Shown: positions 15,963-26,688 of the stretch, one piece after another | Numbering within the stretch: position 1 is the stretch's first letter | Layout: each line of letters opens with the position of its first letter | DNA from: an uncultured Bacteroidales bacterium | GTDB taxonomy: Bacteria; Bacteroidota; Bacteroidia; Bacteroidales; FEN-979 | Assembly: GCA_903929315.1 (NCBI GenBank) | Contig: CAIYUC010000195.1 | Coordinates: 1-37,700 of the forward strand | DNA: 37,700 nucleotides | Direction of reading: 5' to 3' | Translations under genes and position numbers: made by a program | Notes under the pieces: generated by a model | The model's input: the letters and a program-made list of their open reading frames with translations, nothing else | Told to the model about the DNA's origin: nothing | The model's database searches: none

Positions 15963-16837
15963 CCTAGTTGTTTGCGGATAGCTTTCAATTCCTGCCGGCG
16001 TTTCGCGGTGGTCTTGGGATATTCCATCTTAAGTTCATTAAGTGCATCCAGCACAATTTGGGACACAATCAACCGGGCATTCTCCTTATCATCGGCAGGA
16101 ACAACATACCAATTCGCATCATGAGTACTCGTTGCGCTCAGGCAATCCTCATAAGCTTTCATATAATGGTTCCAGTATTTTCTTTCGTGAATATCCGAGG
16201 AACCAAATTTCCAGTTATTTTCAGGCTCATCAATACGTTCGAGGAATCGTGTTCGCTGCTCCTTCTTCGACAGGTGAAGGAAGAACTTGATGATCCGGGT
16301 GCCATTACGGTGGAGATGTTCCTCCAGGTCAACAATGGAACGATAACGCTCCTCCCAAATGGTCTTCTCATCGAGCAACTCTTTCGGAAGCCCTTGGCTA
16401 CGAAGAATCCCCGGATGTACACGAACGACGAGAACTTCTTCATAGTAGGAACGGTTAAAGATGCCGATCCGGCCACGTTCCGGCAGATGGCAAGTCGTAC
16501 GCCAGAGAAAATCGTGTTCCAGATCTTCGGCGGTTGGCTGTTTGAAACTGAATACCTCACATCCTTGTGGATTGACCCCGGACATTACGTGCCGGATGGC
16601 TCCATCCTTACCGGCTGCGTCCATACCCTGGAATATCAGCAGTAACGCGTAGCGGCTGGACGCATAATGAAGGCGTTGCAAAGAATTCAGTTCTTCAACA
16701 TGTTCTTCAAGGAGTTTTCGATATTGTTTTTTCGATTTACAAAATGGTTCTATAGTTGTTGGCCGCTCTGTGAGGTTGACCTTTTCTCCGGGTCGAACGC
16801 GGAAATCCTTTGAATTGATTTTTATTCTCATCTTCAT
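15959..16837 (-). CDS. ppk2: Polyphosphate kinase 2 family protein
   Basis: This 292-aa cytoplasmic enzyme transfers phosphate between polyphosphate and nucleotides. The Walker A-like loop GMDAAGKDG is at 71-79, the Walker B-like segment NRSYYEEVL at 128-136, and the lid region has [15 protein letters not shown]. Further family text is [16 protein letters not shown] and [20 protein letters not shown]. The length (about 290 aa) fits single-domain PPK2. Whether it prefers AMP or ADP cannot be told. The second Met (16831) has AAAGGA at good spacing and may be the real start. It is 35 nt downstream of the proton ATPase gene. Confidence 0.92.
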   Translation of the reverse strand: MKMRIKINSKDFRVRPGEKVNLTERPTTIEPFCKSKKQYRKLLEEHVEELNSLQRLHYASSRYALLLIFQGMDAAGKDGAIRHVMSGVNPQGCEVFSFKQPTAEDLEHDFLWRTTCHLPERGRIGIFNRSYYEEVLVVRVHPGILRSQGLPKELLDEKTIWEERYRSIVDLEEHLHRNGTRIIKFFLHLSKKEQRTRFLERIDEPENNWKFGSSDIHERKYWNHYMKAYEDCLSATSTHDANWYVVPADDKENARLIVSQIVLDALNELKMEYPKTTAKRRQELKAIRKQLG

Positions 16838-16872
16838 CCTTTCGATTCTATCAGCCGTTTGTGCGTGTCTGT

Positions 16873-19557
16873 TTATTTAGCGGGTTCAGGCTTTTGCTTG
16901 TCTTTGTCTTCAGGTTTTGACTCGTCTTTGTCTTCAGGTTTTGACTCGTCTTTGTCTTCATTTTTCCGAATCTCTTCTTCCGCCTGCCTCCAGTCCTGAA
17001 TTGATTTACCTTCTTTGTGACCTCGTTGCTCATACAATTCATAGGCTCGCTTGGCGATTAGCGGCTTCAAATCGGACGGTTTCTTTGTTTTGACCGGATC
17101 AAAAATCCGATAAGCGAGCAGTTTCAGGCGATCATTCAGGAGAAACCACAACAGAGCATAACCCCATACGAACCCGGCCCAACCCCAGCCAAGTGGTGTC
17201 ATGAACAGCCCATAAACTGCGATCAATGTCGCGACGATTTGTGTTCCGAGCACTGCTATCCATAAAATCTTTGCTGGGCGTATGGACCAAAATGGGCCGC
17301 GCGTACGGGTAAGGAAAATCGTCAAATGGCCCGCTACAGACAGCTTTAAATACATCAATGTCTGGATGTGCGCACGGTCGATATGAAAGACACGTTCACC
17401 GAGAAAAAACAGGCCAAAAGCGGAAACGACGCCGATGACGCCCAACACCGTGGAAATCCCCAGCACCATGCGCATATTCCAGGCTTCGGGGTGATTCTTG
17501 TAATGAACCTTGTCATATGCGATAGAAAGGATGGCGCCATCGTTGAGCAAGGCCAGCATCACGATCATTACTGCGGTTACCGGATAAAAGTTAAACACAA
17601 GGATCGCGAGCGTCATGAACAACAGCACACGCAAGGTCTCGGCGATCCGGTAGATCGCATAGCTGTTCATCCTTTGAAAGATGCGGCGACTTTCCTTGAT
17701 CGCGTCAATAATCACCGAAAGTCCGGCGGTCATCAGCACAATGGCCGCTGCTGCACGAGCTGCATCTGTTGCACCTGAAACGGCGATACCGCAATCGGCT
17801 TTCTTCAGCGCCGGGGCGTCATTCACCCCGTCACCTGTCATACCGACGATATGTCCACCCTTCTGCAAAACATCTACGATGTGGAACTTATGTTCAGGGA
17901 ACACCTGTGCAAACCCATCCGCCTTCTCTATGGACTCGGTCACCGCTGTCGTCTCTTGTTTTTTCGAATCGCCCAGGCTGCCGGCATCAAGTATATTTGT
18001 GCCCATATCTAACTTTTGGGCAGTTTCCTTTGCGATGGCCAGTGCATCGCCAGTGACCATCTTGATCTTTACTCCCATCGCCAGGGCAGTTGCAATGGTA
18101 GCTTTGGCATCTTCACGGGGCGGATCGAACAGGGGCAGTACACCGACAACCTGCCATGGCCCGTCGCCTTCAGCCCGTGCCACGCCCAACGAACGAAATC
18201 CACGTTCAGCGAATTCATTGACCGCTTTCTCAACAATGGGCTTTACCTGCCCGGCATTGGCAGCTAATGCCAGAATTACTTGCGGCGCGCCCTTTGTCAC
18301 CTTAAACGTTTTTCCGTCTTTGGCTTTGACAATTGCCTCAGTACGTTTATGCACCGGGTCGAATGGCTGGAAATGAACCACCTCATATTCTTTTAAGGAA
18401 TCCTTGTCTTTCAGTCCACCGATCACAGCCAGGTCAATAGTGTCATTGTTTTCTGCGCGTGACGCCAATGCGCCATTGAGGATCACCTGGTCGGCAGGGA
18501 TATTGTTCATACAGAAAGGATCGCCCAGTGTCAGCTTGTTCTGGGTAAGGGTTCCGGTCTTGTCTGCACAAAGCACATCCACACCCGCCAATTCTTCAAT
18601 AGCTACAAGCTTGCTTACAATCGCCTTTTTCCTTGCGAGCAGGCGTGCACCAACCGCCATGGTCACTGATAAAACTGTGGGCATCGCTACGGGAATAGCA
18701 GCTATCGTCAGAACCAAGGCGAATTGCAACGTTGTGAGGATCTTGTCACCGCGGATGATCGCCACGGTAATAATCACTGCCACCAATGCCACTGCCAGGA
18801 TAATCAGGTAATTGCCGATCTTCAAAACCGCTTTTTGAAAATGGCTGACAGTTTTCGCCTCCTGTACTAATTGTGCCGTCTTGCCAAAGTATGTTTTTGT
18901 ACCCGTGGCATATACCATTGCTTCTATTTCGCCCTGGCGAATGATCGAACCAGAAAACACGGCCTCGCCAGGTTTTCGTGTAACAGGTAAAGACTCTCCT
19001 GTCAGCGCGGATTGATCCACTTCTACGGGGTCACCCTTCAGCAGGCGTGCATCCGCCGGCACAATGTCACCCAGACGCAGGCGTATGACGTCGCCCGGCA
19101 CCAGTTCACGAGCAGCTGGTGTAACCCACTTTCCATCACGTTTCACCCTTGCTTTGATCGCCAATTCGGCTTTCAGTGCCTCGATGGCGTTACCTGCCTC
19201 TTTTTCTTCCCAGAACCCGACAAAGGCGTTTGCCAGAAGCAGAACGAGGATGATACCAAAATCAGGCCAATGCCGGGCGACTGCCGAAAGGATCACGGCC
19301 ACTTCGATCATCCAAGGTATTGGACCCCAAAAATAGGTGAGGAATTTCAGGAACGAATTGGTTTTCTTTTCTTCAATCTCGTTTGGCCCATATTGGGTCA
19401 GCCGTTTCTCAGCCTCGGCCTGACTGAGACCATCAGGCGACGACTCCAATTTTTTTTCCACTTCCGGCATGGACAGGGATTTCAAATCGTCTTTCGCATC
19501 AGGTTTCACTCCTGAATTAAACACTGGAGCCTTGTCCTGGCCAGTTTTGGATTCCAT
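16873..19557 (-). CDS. P3A-type plasma-membrane proton-efflux ATPase
   Basis: This 894-aa P-type ATPase is predicted to pump protons out at the cost of ATP. TGES is at 186-189, the phosphorylated Asp is D332 in [14 protein letters not shown], the hinge is [28 protein letters not shown], and the transmembrane-4 motif is [12 protein letters not shown]. The N-terminal [22 protein letters not shown] and [14 protein letters not shown] are typical of fungal/plant-like H+-ATPases also found in bacteria. The C-terminus carries a charged repeat (KPEDKDES) of about 25 residues, possibly regulatory. AAAGGAG lies upstream of the ATG, unusual for this genome's flanking genes. The reading frame is intact and longer than many bacterial homologues only through its tail. 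Confidence 0.92.
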   Translation of the reverse strand: MESKTGQDKAPVFNSGVKPDAKDDLKSLSMPEVEKKLESSPDGLSQAEAEKRLTQYGPNEIEEKKTNSFLKFLTYFWGPIPWMIEVAVILSAVARHWPDFGIILVLLLANAFVGFWEEKEAGNAIEALKAELAIKARVKRDGKWVTPAARELVPGDVIRLRLGDIVPADARLLKGDPVEVDQSALTGESLPVTRKPGEAVFSGSIIRQGEIEAMVYATGTKTYFGKTAQLVQEAKTVSHFQKAVLKIGNYLIILAVALVAVIITVAIIRGDKILTTLQFALVLTIAAIPVAMPTVLSVTMAVGARLLARKKAIVSKLVAIEELAGVDVLCADKTGTLTQNKLTLGDPFCMNNIPADQVILNGALASRAENNDTIDLAVIGGLKDKDSLKEYEVVHFQPFDPVHKRTEAIVKAKDGKTFKVTKGAPQVILALAANAGQVKPIVEKAVNEFAERGFRSLGVARAEGDGPWQVVGVLPLFDPPREDAKATIATALAMGVKIKMVTGDALAIAKETAQKLDMGTNILDAGSLGDSKKQETTAVTESIEKADGFAQVFPEHKFHIVDVLQKGGHIVGMTGDGVNDAPALKKADCGIAVSGATDAARAAAAIVLMTAGLSVIIDAIKESRRIFQRMNSYAIYRIAETLRVLLFMTLAILVFNFYPVTAVMIVMLALLNDGAILSIAYDKVHYKNHPEAWNMRMVLGISTVLGVIGVVSAFGLFFLGERVFHIDRAHIQTLMYLKLSVAGHLTIFLTRTRGPFWSIRPAKILWIAVLGTQIVATLIAVYGLFMTPLGWGWAGFVWGYALLWFLLNDRLKLLAYRIFDPVKTKKPSDLKPLIAKRAYELYEQRGHKEGKSIQDWRQAEEEIRKNEDKDESKPEDKDESKPEDKDKQKPEPAK

Positions 19558-19600
19558 AATGTATTTTCTCCTTTCTTTGATATGCTTTCAATTAGGATTG

Positions 19601-19963
19601 TTAATCAGTAATCCATTTTATTGCTTCTTCCAATTCAGCATTTTTAAATATGCGAAGCTCGCAGGACAGCAAATGACCAAAGAATTTAGCAAAAGTATTT
19701 ATCAATTCATGGTCTGAGACCAATGCAATCCTGTCCCATGCTGATAAATGTTTCATACCTATCTTGGCATCATCCACCATAGCGTTCAGATCAAACCCGG
19801 TAAAGTTGTTTCCAAGATGATATAGCATCCGGATTTTCTTGTTTGTTTTCAATTTTTCCTCTATAGCAGGAATTAAAACAGTTTCATAATCTGTTCCGGT
19901 TATTTTTCCTTCTGCAGAAACGCCCAGAATACTGCCAGGTAAATCATTCATTATTTTTAACAT
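19601..19963 (-). CDS. SpoIIAA-like STAS-domain protein
   Basis: This 120-aa protein matches the SpoIIAA-like group (STAS/CRAL-TRIO-like fold): GSILGVSAEGKITGTDYETVLIP, LYHLGNNFTGFDLNAMVDD, MKHLSAWDRIALVSD and a C-terminal ELEEAIKWI helix. The family is found in stress clusters, and its ligand is unknown. It lies upstream of the proton ATPase by 43 nt and downstream of 149 nt of AT-rich sequence, which could hold its own promoter. Its leader has no Shine-Dalgarno and its base composition looks like the native genes, unlike its neighbours. Confidence 0.85.
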   Translation of the reverse strand: MLKIMNDLPGSILGVSAEGKITGTDYETVLIPAIEEKLKTNKKIRMLYHLGNNFTGFDLNAMVDDAKIGMKHLSAWDRIALVSDHELINTFAKFFGHLLSCELRIFKNAELEEAIKWITD

Positions 19964-20112
19964 AAACTTTATTTTTTATCTTATTTATCTAATCTGATAA
20001 TCCAGGTATTTAAAGTGGTAAAACAAAATCTACCAACACATTGTGGTGTGCTTTTGATATAGATGATAAGAGTTATAATATTCACAATTTTGAATTCATG
20101 TAATTGATTGAT

Positions 20113-21222
20113 TTATACCTTTGCTTCCTTTGGATCGGCGACTCCCCCTGGTGGTAATACATCCGGCACATCAAGACGTGCCACCCCAATCCTTTTGTCG
20201 GCCATTCCGTAATAGACATCTATGCGATCGGGAGTCCCAAGATCATCCCGCCGGTCGATACCGGTGGGGAATACGACGTTGTCAATAATCCCGTGCTGTT
20301 CTTGTGGCAATACCGGTGTTAACACGGGTTCTACAGAACGAAAACGAATCACACGAGGATGCTCCTTCGAGAGCACCATCACACCGGCTGAGTAACACAG
20401 ATGATGTTTATTATTGCCCGTATCCGATATTTCACTCACTCCATGGTAAATGATGAGCCAGCCATGCTTAGTCATGATGGGGGGAGTGCCTCCTCCGATT
20501 TTGAGCCGCTCCCAGGGCGACACTGGAGTGGCAAGCCGGTGATGGGAATTAAAAAGGCTTATATGATATGGCTCGAGACCCTCGAAGGTCATAGGACAGT
20601 ATGAGATCCAGATGCTTTCACGATCGATGTCCACCACCCGCAACTTGGATTGTAAGACTGTTTCTTCCGGCCGGGTACCCTGAAAAAGGGGCCGGTGAAG
20701 AAGGGCTAATTGCATCTTCCCTGCATGATTAGGGATAGCAACCGGGAAGATGCTTGCATCCTTGTTATCCACATGGACGAAATCAATGCCGTCATAAGGT
20801 TCAAAGATGGCAAGACCAATGCGTTTCCAATGAAACAAATCCTCTGACGAAGCCAGGGCAATCCGCGGCCCATTAGGTGAAAGTGCCGTGTAAGTCATAA
20901 CATAGTTATGAAGCGGTTCGACATAGGTAATACGAGGATCCTCGCAACCGCCGCTGCCGTCAGACCGAAGTTCATAATCAGTTTCCGGTTCCAGCGCAAT
21001 GCCTAACCGTTCAACTCCTGAAGGGTCGCCATCCTCATTAAACAGGACCCGGGCAATGCCGATGCGTGAATAATTACCTTTTGACACGAGCCTTGGAAAC
21101 AGGTAAAGCTTACCATCCGGGCCACGAATTGCAGCCGGATTCAGGACACCTTCGATCTCCTGGGGATTACCTGGTTCCGGTTCCATAATCATTCCCAGAC
21201 GCTTCAATTTAAATCCACTCAT
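20113..21222 (-). CDS. GH130-family beta-mannoside phosphorylase-like protein
   Basis: This 369-aa protein has the five-bladed beta-propeller signatures of glycoside hydrolase family 130: NPAAIRGPDGKLYLFPRL, GCEDPRITYV (D95 is the likely catalytic acid), VHVDNKDASIFP and GGTPPIMTKHGWLIIYHGV. GH130 enzymes phosphorolyse beta-mannosides to alpha-mannose 1-phosphate, although some members hydrolyse. The exact acceptor is not predictable. The gene starts after AAGGAG and lies 5 nt downstream of a phosphomannomutase-like gene, which fits a mannose 1-phosphate route. Confidence 0.85.
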   Translation of the reverse strand: MSGFKLKRLGMIMEPEPGNPQEIEGVLNPAAIRGPDGKLYLFPRLVSKGNYSRIGIARVLFNEDGDPSGVERLGIALEPETDYELRSDGSGGCEDPRITYVEPLHNYVMTYTALSPNGPRIALASSEDLFHWKRIGLAIFEPYDGIDFVHVDNKDASIFPVAIPNHAGKMQLALLHRPLFQGTRPEETVLQSKLRVVDIDRESIWISYCPMTFEGLEPYHISLFNSHHRLATPVSPWERLKIGGGTPPIMTKHGWLIIYHGVSEISDTGNNKHHLCYSAGVMVLSKEHPRVIRFRSVEPVLTPVLPQEQHGIIDNVVFPTGIDRRDDLGTPDRIDVYYGMADKRIGVARLDVPDVLPPGGVADPKEAKV

Positions 21223-21227
21223 TGATT

Positions 21228-22004
21228 CTACTCCTTATCAAGTTTTGTATGTTGACTATTATCCAGACAAGCGATAATCGTTTCAATCACCCGTTTCGAT
21301 TCTGTTGGATTTTTGACCCGTATAGACACGACACCTGCTTCTTCGGCTGGATAGTCGTTCCCTCCGGGGAACAAAGCATCACCTATAAAAATCATTTCCT
21401 GAATTGCAATGCCAAGAGTTTCCCGGAGTTTTCCAATTCCATAGGCTTTGTCAATGCCAGGCTTGGTGACATCAATGGATGTCGCGCCACCCAATCGGAC
21501 AGAAAACCCGGGAATAAAAGTGTCAAGGATTGTTTTGATCTTCTTGCGTTTGGTGAAATCAGGGTCCCATTTGTTTTTTTCTTCTAACGGAGCCTGCTGA
21601 CCTAATGCGGAAAATGTTATCTGGCTTCCCCGGTCTTCAATCGTTTCTCCCCATACCTTTTTCTCTTTAAAGCCGGTTTCTTCAATTGCTTTTCTCAATG
21701 AACCGATGATTTTCTTTTTTTCATCATCAGTGAAATCTTCTGAATATATTTTTTCCCAATTTCCTGAAGCGTATTTGTAGAATTTGGTTCCGCATGTTGG
21801 AAGTAGGGACAGATTCTCCAAACACTCGTCATGTGGAAGATTGGAGAGCACTTGTTTCTCAAACTGTGGCCAATCGCCGCCGGAAATAACGGCCACTTTG
21901 ATGATGTCCAGAAGCTCATGCAGCAGCGTGGACATTTCGGCATCGAGAGACGATTTACTTTCGGCGAGTGTTCCGTCCAAATCAAAAACTATGAGTCGTT
22001 TCAT
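21228..22004 (-). CDS. HAD-IIB phosphomannomutase-like enzyme
   Basis: This 258-aa HAD protein has the nucleophile motif FDLDGTLAES (D8, D10). SGGDWPQFEKQV and LPTCGTKFYKY correspond to the phosphomannomutase-like GG and CGT segments. IEDRGSQITFSALGQQAPLE is a strong mark of the PMM-like group. The C-terminal IGDALFPGGNDYP holds the metal-binding Asp residues. It could interconvert mannose 1- and 6-phosphate, or be a phosphatase of related sugars. It is next to the GH130 gene and 100 nt downstream of the channel gene. Confidence 0.8.
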   Translation of the reverse strand: MKRLIVFDLDGTLAESKSSLDAEMSTLLHELLDIIKVAVISGGDWPQFEKQVLSNLPHDECLENLSLLPTCGTKFYKYASGNWEKIYSEDFTDDEKKKIIGSLRKAIEETGFKEKKVWGETIEDRGSQITFSALGQQAPLEEKNKWDPDFTKRKKIKTILDTFIPGFSVRLGGATSIDVTKPGIDKAYGIGKLRETLGIAIQEMIFIGDALFPGGNDYPAEEAGVVSIRVKNPTESKRVIETIIACLDNSQHTKLDKE

Positions 22005-22104
22005 TATTCTCTCTCATTTGAATTCTTTTGATATTAACTAAATTTATCAATCATGTCACATATAAATCTCTTCCCTTTCGATTAAAGGTTATCGCCTTTG
22101 TCAA

Positions 22105-22896
22105 TTACCTTTTATCAGAAGAATGGTTTACAAAGTCTTCGATTAAGTGGCGCAATTGAATAATTTCTTCCTGGATCTCTTGTACCGATTTCTGACGAGC
22201 AATTTCCGGTTTTGGATCTTTCGTCTCGCGATCAATGAAAAATGTTGCCAAGAGGGCGGTGAGATAACCAAACATCACTGCTGCGTATACAGATATGCAA
22301 AGGCAGATAATGCGACCACCTGTTGTCTTTATTAAATAGCCGGAGCCAATGTTCGTCATCTGCATGGCTGTCCACCAAAGGGCTTTCAGATAATTGTGAA
22401 TACTTTGCGGATCATATGAGTTTCCCTCAAAATGGAGCATGCCCGCTGCACCAGCGAATAACACCACAAAGGTTAAAGCGAGCGCGTAGCCGGCACCGCG
22501 ACGTCCAAGGGCACGCCGAAGGAAGCGCATTCCCTGGTCGGCTGAAGCGAGAATCCAGATCACCTGCATGCCGAAAGTTGCGGTCAGTGCGCGCACCAGT
22601 GGAAAGGGCTGCAAGAAAGGAAAAAATCGAAGTGCAGAGACAATAATTGCTAAAATAAAAAGCCAATTCTTTTTGAGAAAAGCTATTCTATTGAAAACAG
22701 CCACCAGGCGCATGGCAAAATAAAAAATGAATAAAATCCAGATACCTGTTCCAAAACCTGATAACAACGGGCTTGTGACATTGGCGAGTTCTGCAATAAG
22801 TATGCAGAGCCACAGAAAACTAAGAATCAGCATCGGCCATTCGAGTTTTTTCTCAAACGCCAGAAGCTTTGGATATTTCGATGCATGGTTATTCAT
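22105..22896 (-). CDS. Six-helix ion-channel protein with an atypical selectivity filter
   Basis: This 263-aa membrane protein has six hydrophobic segments (about 20-37, 50-68, 77-95, 100-118, 135-153, 195-221) and a pore loop before the last. The pore reads LWWTAMQMTNIGSGY (residues 173-187), so the usual TVGYG filter is TNIGSG here. The fourth helix has few Arg, so voltage sensing is doubtful. A coiled-coil-like tail follows (about 235-258). It is related to bacterial K+ channels and ion transporters, but the ion is uncertain. CCGGAG precedes the start. It is 36 nt downstream of the aldolase gene. Confidence 0.75.
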   Translation of the reverse strand: MNNHASKYPKLLAFEKKLEWPMLILSFLWLCILIAELANVTSPLLSGFGTGIWILFIFYFAMRLVAVFNRIAFLKKNWLFILAIIVSALRFFPFLQPFPLVRALTATFGMQVIWILASADQGMRFLRRALGRRGAGYALALTFVVLFAGAAGMLHFEGNSYDPQSIHNYLKALWWTAMQMTNIGSGYLIKTTGGRIICLCISVYAAVMFGYLTALLATFFIDRETKDPKPEIARQKSVQEIQEEIIQLRHLIEDFVNHSSDKR

Positions 22897-22932
22897 AAAG
22901 CTCCGGATTTGGTAAGCAGGATTCTACTTATG

Positions 22933-23988
22933 CTATTTATGATGCTTGTAAACCGTGTTGTCATAAATATGTTTTTCCAACCCGGTATTGTATTCCCCAC
23001 GGCGCGCAGCCTGGTTGCATTTTGTCCGATGATACAGAGCCTGCTGTGCTTTCGGTACATTGATTTCCTTGCCTTGCCAAATTTCTAAAGCTGGTTGCTG
23101 AATGGCACGGGCAAACGAAAATGCCAATGCCCAGGGCATCCGTGACTTGAATCGAACATTCATGGCATTCAAACGGGTAGAGGCCAATTCACCGGATTGT
23201 CCCCCTGACAGGAAAGCAATTCCAGGAACAGCAGCAGGAACAGCTTGCATGAGACAATTAACCGTGGCGTCCGCTATTTCATCCACTGATTCCTGCTCAG
23301 GACAGGATAATCCCGGAAGCACCATGTTGGGTTTCAGGATAATTCCTTCCAGTATCACTCGCTGTAAATATAGTTGGTTAAAAACAGTTCTCAAGACGTT
23401 TTCCGTTACCTCACAACACTGCTCCAGGGTATGCACCCCATCCATGAGCACTTCAGGCTCGACGATGGGTGCCAGTCCGGCTTCCTGGCATAACGAAGCA
23501 TAGCGGGCCAGTGCATGAGCGTTAGCGTCAATGCAACCCCTGCTGGGAATGCCCTCGCCTATGACAATTACGGCTCGCCATTTGGCAAAACGGGCACCCA
23601 TTTTAAAATATTCCGTGAGTCGGTCGCGTAATCCGTCCAGACCTTCAGTTATTTTCTCTCCGGGATGACCGGCCATTTCCTTTGCACCCAAGTCAACTTT
23701 GATACCGGGAATGATTCCTGCATCATTGAGAGCTTTAACAAAGGGAGTACCATCTTTCTTCTGTTGAAGGATCGTTTCATCGAATAGTATTACACCACTA
23801 ATGGACTCACCGAGACCGGGCGTGTCCACGATCATTTCCCGGTAAGCACGGCGGGCCTCCTCGTTCTGAGGGATCCCTAACGCAGCAAATCGTTTGTTGC
23901 ACGTTGGATTACTTTCGTCCATGGCGAGCAGGCCCTTGTCATCAGCAACCAGAGCCTTCGCCGTGTCTATAATATCTTGTGTATTCAT
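22933..23988 (-). CDS. Class I fructose-bisphosphate aldolase
   Basis: This 351-aa enzyme belongs to the class I (eukaryote-type) aldolase family, which cleaves fructose 1,6-bisphosphate through a Schiff base. The start LLAMDESNPTCNKRF, the GVILFDETI segment and GIKVDLGAK are characteristic. The Schiff-base Lys is K219 in VILEGIILKPNMV. SGGQSGELAS and the ALAFSFARAIQQPALEIW tail are also typical. The C-terminal end differs from animal enzymes, and a C-terminal Tyr is absent. Bacteria more often use class II aldolase for glycolysis; here it is embedded in a phosphoketolase operon. Confidence 0.92.
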   Translation of the reverse strand: MNTQDIIDTAKALVADDKGLLAMDESNPTCNKRFAALGIPQNEEARRAYREMIVDTPGLGESISGVILFDETILQQKKDGTPFVKALNDAGIIPGIKVDLGAKEMAGHPGEKITEGLDGLRDRLTEYFKMGARFAKWRAVIVIGEGIPSRGCIDANAHALARYASLCQEAGLAPIVEPEVLMDGVHTLEQCCEVTENVLRTVFNQLYLQRVILEGIILKPNMVLPGLSCPEQESVDEIADATVNCLMQAVPAAVPGIAFLSGGQSGELASTRLNAMNVRFKSRMPWALAFSFARAIQQPALEIWQGKEINVPKAQQALYHRTKCNQAARRGEYNTGLEKHIYDNTVYKHHK

Positions 23989-24015
23989 CTTTGAAGATTC
24001 TTTGGTTGTGAATTT

Positions 24016-24198
24016 TTATCGTATTCTGTTATTTCCCGATGGCTGCTTCATTTGCTTATGCGGTGCAAATGCAAAGTCAACACTCATAATGTAATATATG
24101 ATGCCAGCAAACATCAAAAACAAGAAAACCCAAAAAAACCAAGTATGATGTATCCGTTTCCAGTAAGGCCTATGGTGATTGTGATCATTTTCATTCAT
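24016..24198 (-). CDS. Small His-rich single-helix membrane protein
   Basis: A 60-aa protein with an N-terminal MNENDHNHHRPYWKRIHHTW, one transmembrane helix (about 20-40) and a basic tail (FAPHKQMKQPSGNNRIR). GAAAGGA precedes the ATG at good spacing, which supports translation. It sits between aldolase and phosphoketolase with gaps of 27 and 20 nt. The His residues could bind metal, but no family is recognised. Confidence 0.65.
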   Translation of the reverse strand: MNENDHNHHRPYWKRIHHTWFFWVFLFLMFAGIIYYIMSVDFAFAPHKQMKQPSGNNRIR

Positions 24199-24218
24199 TG
24201 CAACTGTCCTTTCATTTT

Positions 24219-26684
24219 CTATGTTTTGTCATGATTCCATTTCCAGTTGCGAATTTCCGGCAAATCTTCGCCGTGTTTATCAATATACTGCTTGTGTTCG
24301 ATGAGCTTGTCCTTGACCATTTGTTTCAAATAGGCACCTTTAGTTCCCAGCTGTGGTAGCCGGTCAACTACATCCTGAACTAAGTGGAAACGGTCCAGAT
24401 CATTCTGCACTCTCATGTCAAAGGCTGTCGTGATCGTGCCTTCTTCCTTGTAACCCCGAACGTGAAGGTTGCGATTGGTGCGACGATAAGTTAGCCGGTG
24501 CACCAGCCAAGGGTATCCATGGAAACCAAAGATGATATGTTTGTCTTTCGTAAAGAGTGAATCGTAATCCGTCTCGCTAAGGCCATGGGGGTGTTCACTT
24601 GCTGACTGCAGTTTCATCAAATCCACGACGTTGATCACCCGGATTTTTAATTCGGGAAGATGCTGATGAAGAATGGAAACTGCTGCCAGTATTTCCAGAG
24701 TTGGAGTATCTCCACAACAAGCCATTATCACATCCGGCTCAGAGTCCTGATCGTTGCTGGCCCATTTCCAGATGCCAATTCCTTCTGTGCAATGCACAAC
24801 TGCCTCATCCATAGTCAACCATTGGGGGAGTGGATGTTTTCCAGCAACTACCACGTTGACATAATGCCGACTTCGAAGGCAATGGTCAAAGACCGACAAG
24901 AGGCAATTGGCATCGGGCGGCAAGTAAACACGTACTATATCGGCTTTCTTATTGATAACATGGTCGAGGAAGCCTGGATCCTGATGTGTGAATCCGTTGT
25001 GATCCTGCTGCCAGACGTGGGAGGCAAGCAAATAATTCAGTGAAGCTATTTTTCGTCGCCACGGCAATTCATTGGTTACTTTCAACCATTTGGCGTGCTG
25101 GCTGAACATCGAGTCAATGATGCGAATGAAAGCCTCATAGCTGTTAAAAAGCCCATGCCGCCCGGTTAGAAGATATCCTTCCAACCAACCTTCGCACTGG
25201 TTCTCACTGAGCATCGAGTCCAGTACGCGTCCGGCGGGCGCGAGAAATTCATCATTCTTCACTACTTCTGCATCCCACTGACGATTGGTGACTTCAAAAA
25301 CTGCACCCAGGAGATTAGAGAGTGTCTCATCGGGACCGAAGATGCGGAAATTATGCTGATCCTGATTCAGCTTGTCCACGTCACGCAGGAACTTGCCAAG
25401 CACGAGCGTATCTTGCCCATAAACGGCACCAGGAGAAGGCACGTTGACTGCATGAACACGGAAATCAGGCATTCGCAGGTCGTGCAGCAGAATACCGCCG
25501 TTGGTATGCGGATTGGCGCCCATTCTCCGGTCGCCTTTAGGCGCCAGCTCAGCCAGTTCGGGGATGAGCTTACCGTTCTCATCAAACAGTTCTTCTGCCT
25601 TGTAACTCTTCATCCAACTTTCAAGTTGTTTTAGATGACCGGGATGTTCGGTATCCACCAGGATAGGTACCTGGTGCGCTCTGAATGTGCCCTCTACCGG
25701 CAATCCATCAACGACTTTTGGTCCCGTCCAGCCCTTTAGTGATCTCAGGACAATCAGTGGCCAGCGTGGCTGCATAGTTTCATTCTTTTTCCGCGCATTG
25801 CTCTGGATTTGCCGGATGTCCCCGATGACCTTTTCCAAAGTACCGGCCATGAGTTGATGCATTTTTTCCGGCTCGTCACCTTCCACAAAATAAGGTGTCC
25901 AGCCGCAACCATTGAAAAATTGTTCCAATTCCTCATGTCCGATGCGGGCAAGGATGGTAGGGTTGCTGATCTTATAACCATTGAGATGAAGGATCGGCAG
26001 CACGGCTCCGTCGGTAGTAGGGTTAAGAAACTTGTTTGACTGCCAGGCGGTCGCTAAGGAGGCTGTTTCTGCTTCACCATCACCGATGACGCATGCGACG
26101 ATCAGATCGGGATTGTCGAATGCTGCCCCGAAGGCATGACTGAGCGAATACCCCAGCTCGCCACCTTCATGAATTGAACCCGGAGTTGTTGGTGCAACAT
26201 GACTAGAAATCCCACCTGGGAATGAGAATTGGGTGAACAGCTTTTTCATCCCGGCTTCGTCCTGGGTGACATTCGGATAAACTTCACTCCAGGTCCCTTC
26301 GAGGTAAACGTTGGCAACAATCGCCGGGCCGCCATGACCGGGACCAGCAATGTAGAACATATTTAGGTCATATTTCTTGATGACCCTGTTCAGGTGCACA
26401 TAGATGAAATTCTGACCCGGAGTAGTGCCCCAATGACCGACCACCAATGGCTTCACATGCTCCATTTTCAATGGTTTCTTTAACAATGGATTGTTGTACA
26501 GATAAATCTGCCCGACTGAAAGATAGTTGGCGGCACGCCAGTAAGCATTCATCTTTCGAAGAAGGTCTGCCGACAATGGCTTATCCTTTGCACCCTTCTG
26601 TTTCGTTTTGGCAACGATATTCTGCTCAAACCCTGCTCTTACTTGCCTGACTATCTTCTTTTCAGACACTTTTTTTGTTTTCAT
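24219..26684 (-). CDS. xfp: Xylulose-5-phosphate/fructose-6-phosphate phosphoketolase
   Basis: This 821-aa thiamine-diphosphate enzyme splits xylulose 5-phosphate or fructose 6-phosphate into acetyl phosphate and a smaller sugar phosphate. The N-terminal part has [25 protein letters not shown] and [33 protein letters not shown] is the diphosphate-binding Gly-Asp-Gly region. The middle and C-terminal domains have [43 protein letters not shown] and [13 protein letters not shown]. The length is usual (about 800 aa) plus a short basic N-terminus. The acetyl phosphate would feed the acetate kinase encoded two genes upstream in the operon. Confidence 0.96.
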   Translation of the reverse strand: MKTKKVSEKKIVRQVRAGFEQNIVAKTKQKGAKDKPLSADLLRKMNAYWRAANYLSVGQIYLYNNPLLKKPLKMEHVKPLVVGHWGTTPGQNFIYVHLNRVIKKYDLNMFYIAGPGHGGPAIVANVYLEGTWSEVYPNVTQDEAGMKKLFTQFSFPGGISSHVAPTTPGSIHEGGELGYSLSHAFGAAFDNPDLIVACVIGDGEAETASLATAWQSNKFLNPTTDGAVLPILHLNGYKISNPTILARIGHEELEQFFNGCGWTPYFVEGDEPEKMHQLMAGTLEKVIGDIRQIQSNARKKNETMQPRWPLIVLRSLKGWTGPKVVDGLPVEGTFRAHQVPILVDTEHPGHLKQLESWMKSYKAEELFDENGKLIPELAELAPKGDRRMGANPHTNGGILLHDLRMPDFRVHAVNVPSPGAVYGQDTLVLGKFLRDVDKLNQDQHNFRIFGPDETLSNLLGAVFEVTNRQWDAEVVKNDEFLAPAGRVLDSMLSENQCEGWLEGYLLTGRHGLFNSYEAFIRIIDSMFSQHAKWLKVTNELPWRRKIASLNYLLASHVWQQDHNGFTHQDPGFLDHVINKKADIVRVYLPPDANCLLSVFDHCLRSRHYVNVVVAGKHPLPQWLTMDEAVVHCTEGIGIWKWASNDQDSEPDVIMACCGDTPTLEILAAVSILHQHLPELKIRVINVVDLMKLQSASEHPHGLSETDYDSLFTKDKHIIFGFHGYPWLVHRLTYRRTNRNLHVRGYKEEGTITTAFDMRVQNDLDRFHLVQDVVDRLPQLGTKGAYLKQMVKDKLIEHKQYIDKHGEDLPEIRNWKWNHDKT

Positions 26685-26688
26685 GGTC

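Noticed and set aside
15968-16645. 225-codon plus-strand open frame opposite PPK2
   Set aside because: PPK2 motifs are complete on the minus strand; the plus frame has no recognisable domain and no promoter.
17681-18376. 231-codon plus-strand open frame opposite the proton ATPase
   Set aside because: Antisense shadow in a G+C-richer gene; the ATPase hinge and nucleotide domains occupy the other strand.
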